Below, in pieces: positions 54,258 through 62,600 of a DNA stretch of 64,000 nt. The notes under the pieces were generated by a model, which did no database searches, was not told the origin of the DNA, and was given only the letters and a program-made list of their open reading frames with translations. Each line of letters opens with the position of its first letter. Positions within the stretch are counted from its first letter, which is position 1. The position numbers were made by a program, and so were the translations under genes. The DNA is from Chitinophaga sancti (GTDB lineage: Bacteria; Bacteroidota; Bacteroidia; Chitinophagales; Chitinophagaceae), in the NCBI RefSeq assembly GCF_034087045.1, contig NZ_CP139247.1:5854001-5918000 (forward strand), written 5' to 3'.

Positions 54258-54902
54258 ATGTCTTCAATTTTTATTATCGGCGCGCCTTATACAAGTCCGG
54301 CTCAGATTGGAACAAAAGGGGCTGCCGGCAACATCGGTAATCAGGGAGCTGCCGGCCAATATGCTTACAACAGTACCAACTGTACCTACTACTGTCAAAG
54401 TCCTCCTACCAATGGCTCAATGGGTACTACCGGCACCACAGGTGGTACTGGTATTGGAGGTGGCAAAGGCAACCCTATGCCGCTGAATGATATTCATCTC
54501 GGCATCGTTACAGGTGAATGCACTGTAGAAGCAGGTGGCGGCGACGGCCAGATTGGTGGCGCCGGCGGCGTAGGGGGAGACGGCGGTCCGGGCGGACCGC
54601 CAGGAGCAGTTGACAGCAAAAGTACATGCACGCCCGCTTCTTACGGCCCACAGGGATATGGTGGCCAGGGCGGCAATGGCGGACGTGGTGGCGACGGTGG
54701 TAATGGTGATACGCTCATGGTATACTACAAAGGCCTCGGACCCAACGGCAACATCATCGCAAAAGAATTTAATGGCGCTCCAGGCACACCAGGTACTGCC
54801 GGCCTGCCAGGCGTTAGCAGCAGTGGGAATTTTGGCCCCGGAAATCCAGGCGGCCCCGGAAATCCAGGCGCACCTTCCAGTATCATCATTCGCAAAGAAT
54901 AA
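54258..54902 (+). CDS. Collagen-like glycine-rich protein 3
   Basis: 214 residues with N-terminus MSSIFIIGAPYTSPAQIG, Cys pair YNSTNCTYYCQSPPTNGS, glycine tract GGDGQIGGAGGVGGDGGPGGPPG, then GGQGGNGGRGGDGGNGD, and C-terminus SSIIIRKE. The PxPLNDIHLGIVTGECTVEAGGG segment corresponds to PAPPSTLHLGVVTGTVTIKAGGG. Seventeen-base gap after protein 2 indicates an operon. Confidence 0.85.
   Translation: MSSIFIIGAPYTSPAQIGTKGAAGNIGNQGAAGQYAYNSTNCTYYCQSPPTNGSMGTTGTTGGTGIGGGKGNPMPLNDIHLGIVTGECTVEAGGGDGQIGGAGGVGGDGGPGGPPGAVDSKSTCTPASYGPQGYGGQGGNGGRGGDGGNGDTLMVYYKGLGPNGNIIAKEFNGAPGTPGTAGLPGVSSSGNFGPGNPGGPGNPGAPSSIIIRKE
54834..54869 (+). repeat. Exact two-copy 18-base tandem repeat
   Basis: GGCCCCGGAAATCCAGGC occurs at 54834-54851 and again at 54852-54869 inside the glycine-rich protein 3, coding Gly-Pro-Gly-Asn-Pro-Gly twice. 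Consistent with growth by slippage. Confidence 0.85.
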
Positions 54903-55058
54903 CTCCTGCAAATATTTTCGTTCGATAGCAAATCAACATGGTCTGGTCCCGCTAATGACTTATTACAAATCCGGGACCGGTTTTCCGATCAATTCTTCAA
55001 TTACCTGTCTGGGGAACAAAAGGAGATTTGTTCTCCAGACATAAAACGTCTTCATACA

Positions 55059-56651
55059 ATGGCACAGACTAATTCAGCTCCTGAACCAACTGCGCTGGCT
55101 ACCAATATTCATGTTCCTCTCGCCAGCCTGGAAATGATTGCGGCACAGGCAAACATTTATGATTTACTCGACGATGATCCCAGCCTACCTCCCGGGTGGG
55201 ATGTCATCATACGACCATTCAAAAATGATCCCGCTACCGATAAAATCGTTCCTATCCCATCTCAGGGATACATGGTCAAAATAACCGTTCAGGATAACGA
55301 CGGCAATAAAGTCCAGGTAGATATTCTGGCTGTCGGCATCTCCTGGCTGAAATTTTTACTGTACCAATATGATGGTGCTTTTAAACTGGAGACCTTACCC
55401 ACAGACATTGCCGGAAAATCCATTCCGGCAACAGCACAAGTACTTTCTATGTATTCCATCGCCTATCAATTCCTACGCAGACCGATATGGAATGCGGTTA
55501 TTAAAAGAGAAGATCCTTCCCGTCCGCTGTATATCTGCGGATTTGGAGTAGGTGCGCCACTGGCACAGATAGCTGCACTGGATCTGCGTATTGGCAACCA
55601 GGGTCCTACCGATCCCAATACAGGCATCAAACCCAATGCGCCCTCTACGCCTACTCCCTGCTATACTTTCACCAATGCCAGCTTCGCGAACAGCGACATG
55701 GCTACCTATTTTACCAATACCATCACTGCGCCAGTAACGGTTACCAGAGCAGGCAATGCTGGCAATGATGTAGATCAGTGGCCCAACTCTCCCGCTGGTT
55801 TCTCCTTACTGGGCACCTACAACCCGGTGAATGCGAGTCTTGATCCAAATGCAGATGATCCATGGTGGGAAAGAGCCACTATATACTATACTCAAACACT
55901 GGGTGGTAGCCCGATTCAGAATGATCCTGAGCCTGTAAATATTAATCCTCCCGCAGGATTCTCCAGAGACATGGCTTTCTCCTTATCCAAACTCGCCATG
56001 CTCTCCTATCACTGGGCACAGCACCCCGACAGCAGCGGCGCTGATGCACCTGCCAATTATCAATATTTAACAAAAATTGATAGTAACGGCAGCACCTGGG
56101 CTTATCTCTTTAAAGGCGACACCAATAACTCCATTGTGGTCGTATTCCGTGGAGAAATCAACTGGACAGAGTTTAATACCTACACAGCCCTCACCGGCTT
56201 TACCATGCCACCATGGAGCCCAATGGGTTCCGCGCAGGTGAATATAGGTGCATATAACATTTATGCAGGCCTTGCCAATGCCCTCAAAACTGCATTACAA
56301 CCATACAGCACAAGAGATCTCTACTTCACAGGACACAGTCTTGGTGGTGCTATCGCCAATATTGCCGCATCCAATTATGCAATCTCCAAAATTCAAACGG
56401 TGAAAGCAGTGTACACTTTTGGCAGCTTAATGTCGGCCAACGCTGATTTCTCCACCGTATTTAATAATGCGCTTGGCAGCAACAGCTACCAGATAAGAAG
56501 ACCGAATGATATTCTCGCCATAGGATTTATGAGCATCGGATATTATGAGGTGAATACTCCCGTGCTGCTGCAGGGACAATTGAAATATGAAGATCCGGAC
56601 TATCACAATCTGCTCAACTACATGAAACTACTGGACACAGCACTTTTATAA
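55059..56651 (+). CDS. Class 3-type lipase with tandem alpha/beta-hydrolase halves, first half degenerate
   Basis: 530 residues, no signal. The second half is a lipase_3 domain: VVVFRGEINWTEFN, nucleophile Ser427 in FTGHSLGGAIANIAA, Asp484 in RRPNDILA and His516 in DPDYHNLLNY. The first half has matching positions: PLYICGFGVGAPLAQIAALDLRI (158-179) aligns with DLYFTGHSLGGAIANIAASNYAI (420-442), and CYTFTNASFANSDMATYFTN with VYTFGSLMSANADFSTVFNN, but its Ser is Gly163. So the protein is an internal duplication with a dead first domain. Would hydrolyse lipids or esters, target unknown. Sits between glycine-rich proteins and the giant gene. Confidence 0.88.
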   Translation: MAQTNSAPEPTALATNIHVPLASLEMIAAQANIYDLLDDDPSLPPGWDVIIRPFKNDPATDKIVPIPSQGYMVKITVQDNDGNKVQVDILAVGISWLKFLLYQYDGAFKLETLPTDIAGKSIPATAQVLSMYSIAYQFLRRPIWNAVIKREDPSRPLYICGFGVGAPLAQIAALDLRIGNQGPTDPNTGIKPNAPSTPTPCYTFTNASFANSDMATYFTNTITAPVTVTRAGNAGNDVDQWPNSPAGFSLLGTYNPVNASLDPNADDPWWERATIYYTQTLGGSPIQNDPEPVNINPPAGFSRDMAFSLSKLAMLSYHWAQHPDSSGADAPANYQYLTKIDSNGSTWAYLFKGDTNNSIVVVFRGEINWTEFNTYTALTGFTMPPWSPMGSAQVNIGAYNIYAGLANALKTALQPYSTRDLYFTGHSLGGAIANIAASNYAISKIQTVKAVYTFGSLMSANADFSTVFNNALGSNSYQIRRPNDILAIGFMSIGYYEVNTPVLLQGQLKYEDPDYHNLLNYMKLLDTALL

Positions 56652-56694
56652 TGCCAGGTGATTTCCGATTTTCCTGACCCACAAATCATTGACG

Positions 56695-59600
56695 ATGATT
56701 AATGAAATAAGCGCCGCCAAATCAGCCAGACATAAACAGGCGATGGCCGGCATCGGTGATAATGGTTTAACTTTTGCCGGCCTGGATCCCGTACTTGCCA
56801 GCATGGGAATATTGATAGGTTTACTCACCCAGCCCGATCCTCAACAGGAAGTTTATCAGCTAAACCCCAACTGGTTCGCCAATCCTATCAATAATACCCA
56901 GCAGGGTATTACTGCCAATCCGGAGCAATTCGAAAAGTTATTAACTTCCATACTGGGTAAAATCGGAGGCAATGCCCTGGGCATTCCCATACAGGATGCA
57001 GCGCTTCTCGGCACCTGGTATCCCATTAAAAATGGTAATGACCCTACGGGGTTTTACCTGGTCAGCTATCAGAAAGAAAACAACGGCTTAAAAGAAACGG
57101 TACTGGGCCTGGGCGTCCTGCATACCTGGAAAGTGCCTCCCGGCGCCCCGCTCCTTACAGTAAATGTTTGGGGCTTAATGCCTTTCGTAGCCATTGGTAA
57201 CGGCAGCTTTAAAATTACCTTTGCTGATCAGGGCTATCCCATAAGTCTGGGTGTAGCCACACAGGGCGGCGATCCAAAACTCCCGCTGGTGGATATCAAC
57301 GGCATCTCTTTCGACGGGGTGAAGTTCAGCGCCATGATAGACGTTGCCGCCAGTGATCCTTTTAGTGTATCCCTGGAAGTATTGTCGTTAAAGCTCGGTA
57401 GCGCTCCTCCTGCCAATAAATCCCTCGCAGACCTGCTGGCCATCAGCGGGCAAGAAATGCTGGAAATAGCCACCAACCTGTTTATGGGAGCACTTAGCTA
57501 TGTCTTCCCGAATCAACAGCAATACCTCAATTATATCACTCCTTTACTTGGCCTCACCTCGCAGGTACCTAATCTACCAAATATCACCCTTCCTGTAATG
57601 GAGTGGTATAACCTTTTTGAGGTAGCTTCCAATCCTGCGAAATATCCGGAAGGTGTTAAAACGCTGTTCTTTAAATGGTTTAATGCACTGTGTACAGATC
57701 CCGATGCGCTGAAAGGATGGATCTCCGCTCTCAGCGGATTCCTCGGCAATTCCAATCTGCAAATAGCGGGAACGGGTACACGTATAAATCCATTCCGGTT
57801 AGGCATCCTGAATGTCAGCAGTATAGGGCAACTGGATTTTGCCGTGGCTACCACGGTAGATGAAGGGGGCATCCGCTACTTTTATCCCGGTTTTTCCTTC
57901 ACCGGCAGCAATGTGCCTTTAGGCAGCTCCCCTGCTGTATTCACCGCCCAGGCCAACCTTGAACTGGGACAGTTTGGACTCAGCGCGCAGGCAGTTACTG
58001 CCTCTCCTGAAATAAATTTTCAATTCCAGTTCGCTCTGCAAAATAGAACGACCGGTCAGCCTTTGGTATCCTATGATGGCAACAGCGTAGGTTCCCTCAC
58101 GGCAGGACTGATCCTGGGCTCCGACGGAAAAATCGTTCCTGATTTTTCCCTGAACCAGGTTATTACCACTACAACTTCTTTTGATAAAGTAAATCTCTTA
58201 TCTCCTGGCGAACTGGCAGAAGCCGGCGCGGCTGCTCTCAGTGCTGCACTGGGTACCCTCATTGGTATTGGCACCAGCGATTTTGCCAACACCATAGGGG
58301 CATTGATCGGATTAATCACGCCTGCCAGTGCAAAGAGTAACTGGCCAGCTACACTCCCAGCGCCATTCTCCGGCACGCAGATGGCTCACTCCATCCTGAA
58401 TCCGGTGAAGGCCTGGGCAGATTATTATCTCGCAGTCTTACAATATGCCAACCCGGTAGACGGTAAGGCGGCATTTGCCTATATCATCCAGGAAATGGCG
58501 CTTTTACTGCAACAAACTGTATCAGGACTTAATGTAACCGTTACAGGAAGCGGTACCAAAGACGATCCCTGGATGGCCGGTATTGCGCTGAGCAGCAGTA
58601 GTCTCCCAGCCTTCCTAACGGCCTTCAAACAGGTAAATACAGACAACAGTATCGATCTGGTGATGGGACTGATGCTCCAGCCTACGATTACAGTGGCTGG
58701 TGTAGACATTGCGCCATCGCTGAACATGGGAGGACTTGCGCTGAATTTCCCTGCAAACGGCGCTGGTATAGATGCATCCTGGCTGCCTGCCGTCAGCGCC
58801 CAGCTACAGCTTCCAAACGGATTCATGACGCCGGCTATTGGAGGTGTAGTCGTTAGCGTTAGTAAATCACAACTCTCGGCCGAATGGAACCGCCAGAGCG
58901 GATGGGGATGGTCCATGTTTGTGGATTCACCGAAACTCATCATCAACGGACAGGATATTATCCTCGGACAGAACCTGAATTTCGATCAGCAAACCAACCT
59001 GAAAGATCTGGTACTAAACGCTGTACCAGCTTTCAGTCCTTTCCTGGTAGGTGCACTCGGTGCTTTACTGATGCGCGTGGAAAACAGGGCTGCCCTCTTC
59101 ACCATTGGTGCACTGGGCCTGGTTCCGGATATTACCAAATCGCCGGTATTCCCTACAGGTCTGAGCTGGACCGGCTTCCAACAACTCAAACTCAACAGCC
59201 TGAGTAATCCATGGCCGGACCTGCGCAACTACCTGTCGGCCACCTTTGGTTCAGCAGCTAATGCCAAAAGCCTGCTCTCCTTACTCTCCTATGTAATCAA
59301 CACGCAGATTGAAGCAGCTCCTGCCACCGGTGGCACCGGCACTTTCGACGATCCATGGATATTCCCGCTGCCATTAGGTTTTGAAGGAATCGCCTGGTAT
59401 GAAGGTACCGGACAGATATTAGGTCTCGGCGCAGGCAGATCCAATTCCTGGCAATATCAGATTACTAATGGCAACGACACTACGAAATTTGGATTCGATT
59501 TACTCGCCCGTGCAAACGCACTGAAATATAATCTTTCCACCGGTAACCTCCTCTTCGATGGGCAGGTGCCTTCATTCAGCCTGACAGGAGTTCTCTACAA

Positions 59601-62600
59601 CCCGAATGGCATGCTGGTTAATTTACCAGCATCGCTGGGCAGCGTCGAAAAAGTGATCGTTGGCTGTAATCTCTCTTACGATACCACCAAAAAGTCATTT
59701 CATTTCGAACCCGTTGTAACGCTGGTCAACGTCACCTTACCTGGCCAGCAGCCAAAAGCACTATTAACCTTACAGGACTTCCTGGATCCAGGCTTTACAG
59801 CTGCGTTCCAAAATGGCTTCATGGTATTACTGAATGCAGGTCTGCAAGCGGCATTTGAACAGGTGAAAGCCAAACCGCTCTTCCAGCAGGCCTACAGCCT
59901 GCTGTCCATGCTGGGACTAACGATAACGCACGATGGAGAAACAGACCTCCGCAACATCCAGCAGAACAATATCACAGACGGATTGCTGGGCATCAACACC
60001 GCAGGCTGGAATGGACTACTCGCGAATTTCGACACTTATATACAAACCCAGTTCAATAGCCTGCTGGCCATAAAAGAACAGCGTAGTCTGCTATTCAACT
60101 TCCTGTCTGAGATCTTCGGCATACAGTTCCCGAACTTCCCTGAGCCGGTGCTGCAGCTGTTACAGGGCATGGGCATCTGCGGTCCTGCTGAGGATGGATA
60201 TACCGTCTATCCGTATGTGTTACTTGATTTAATCAGTAATCCGTACAAAACATTCCAGCAACTTTATCAGCAACTGTTTGATATCGCAAACGTCGCCAAC
60301 CTGAAACAACTGGCGGCGCATCTGTCCAGGAACCTGGGCCCGTATAAGACCGGCAGCTGGACCTTCAGCACCGATTCCAACGGCGTTATATCCTTTGGTA
60401 TTTTACCAGCCGACGCATTCCAGCTGGGTTCCTTCCTCCTTACCAGTGGCGGCATACAGCTAGACCTCAGCAACGAAAAGCTGGAAGGAACAATGGATAT
60501 TTACTGCGCAAACGTAGGTATAACCCTGAGATGTGGATTTACCCTGAAGCTGGAAGCCGGCGTACTTAAGCCTGCATTTAAAGCATCAGCGATATGGGGG
60601 GACGGCAGCAAACCAGCCGCGCAAGCCCTCCATCTTATACCGTTTAACACCAGCGACTTCCTCAACAACGTCGCGGATCTGGCTCCAGCTTTTACCCTCA
60701 ATATCTTTCTCAACGCCATTTTTGAAGAACAGCTGCTGAAAAAATATCCGCTCATCCAACAAATTTTCATTGGGCTGGGATTGGGAGAACAAATACAGAC
60801 AGAAAGTCAGGCAGTACAAAAAGCGGTGAACGGACGGCATGCTATTGCTACATCTGTTGCCGATCAGCAGTGGCAGATGCCAGCCCTCATGGGCATTCTC
60901 GAAAATCCTTTGGGATGGCTCCTCTCCGACGATGTATTAGGCACCAACGGCAGATTCAGTATCTCTAAACTGGTGCAAATGCTCAGTCATTTGCCGGCAG
61001 TACAAGCCTCCAATGGCATCAAAGTAACGCCTGATAACAAAGGTATGACCATCAGCGGCATGCCTTATGGCTTTGAAATTTCCATGAGTGGAGAAAATGA
61101 AGTAGCCACTTTCGGTTTTGACACCAAAGACCTTGTTATCAGCGACCAGTGGGGCACTTTGAATATCCTGTCTTTCCAGGTGAGTGTGGATAGTAACTAT
61201 CAGCCTTCTTTCGCTGGTGAACTTACCGTTTCCACCGGTTCAAAAATAACCGTTCCATTTTTTGTCAACACCGGATATAACAACGACTTTTTCCTCAACA
61301 TCGCGCAGGGCAAACCAGGCACCCCAAATGGCCTCTCGCTGCAACTACTGCCTTTCATTGGGTGGGGTACACTGGCCGAACAGGCAGCCCGGCTCGCAGC
61401 TGCAGCGGCTTTGAAGAACCTTGTTCCGATTGTATTACAAAAATTATCCGACAGCGGAGCCAAAGTATTTGTAGATAAACTCATTGCATTTGGCGATACC
61501 GTCAATACCACAGAACTGGTAGACAACATCATCAAAGTACTTACGCCATCTGCATTTGCGACTACATCACAGCAGGATCTGCTCAAGCAGATTGAACGGG
61601 TTGCCCTCGCGTGGTTACAGGAAAAATTTACCCCAACAGGCGCTCCAATAACGGTACAGGGTTTAATTACATTGCTCAAAGATGTAATGCCCGGTGTGTC
61701 TGCACAAGGTGGCAGATTAGCATTTACACCAGACATTAAGATACCGATCACCATTCTCGCAGGATTGAATGACAATGGGTTTTTAGGACTGTGGGCTACC
61801 TTCACTCTTCCTGATACACAGGTATTGAAAATACAAATTGCGGAAACCGGCGTAGGTGTGAAACTAGATGGAACACTTGATTTCTCTTTTGCACTGGATA
61901 TGCTGATCCCTGTAGATGATAAAAGCGGACCGGGTCTAACGTTTGCATATGATTTAAACAAAGGATTCAATCTCGTATTCGACCCAACCAGTGATAGTAC
62001 CGATTTCTCCAAACATTCAGATCTGGCAGTAGAACTGTTACCGAATTTCTTCAGCAAACCTACCGCTGATCTGGGCGCCATGCAACAGGGCGTGACCGAT
62101 TGGTTGTTGCAAGTAGTAAAAGTAGTGCTACCCCGATACGTTTCTCTCCTGGTGCTCAACATCCAAAAAGTGAAAGACTGGCTGGAAGCCCCTATCGTGA
62201 CTTCTGTTACCGGTGCGCCTACACCTGCTACACTGTTGATAGCGACGTCTCTCATCCTGAAAAACAATGGAAAATATGAACTGAACAGTATCGATAATCT
62301 TACCAAGCTGACACCCTCCGGGTTCTTTGGCAATCTGTTCTATACGCTGATGCAGACAGAATTAACCCTGTTGCAATTCGGTGATAAGAACAGTGGTAAA
62401 ATTACCGTAGGACCGCGTGCGGGCAAGCAGGATTACTATGGCGTAAGAGTGGCAGCACCTAACCTTAAACTCGCAGCCCTGCCTAATCTCGTAGTACAAA
62501 TAGGAGCAGATGATACCGAATGGATCGATAAATCCAGTACCAATAAAATCACAGGAGAACCGGGCATAGGTTTCTACCTGCCTATTACTAAGTCGGGTAA

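Noticed and set aside
61200..62333. 377-codon minus-strand open frame inside the giant gene
   Set aside because: Lies antisense to the well-supported plus frame; Ser/Cys/Thr-rich composition typical of an antisense shadow.
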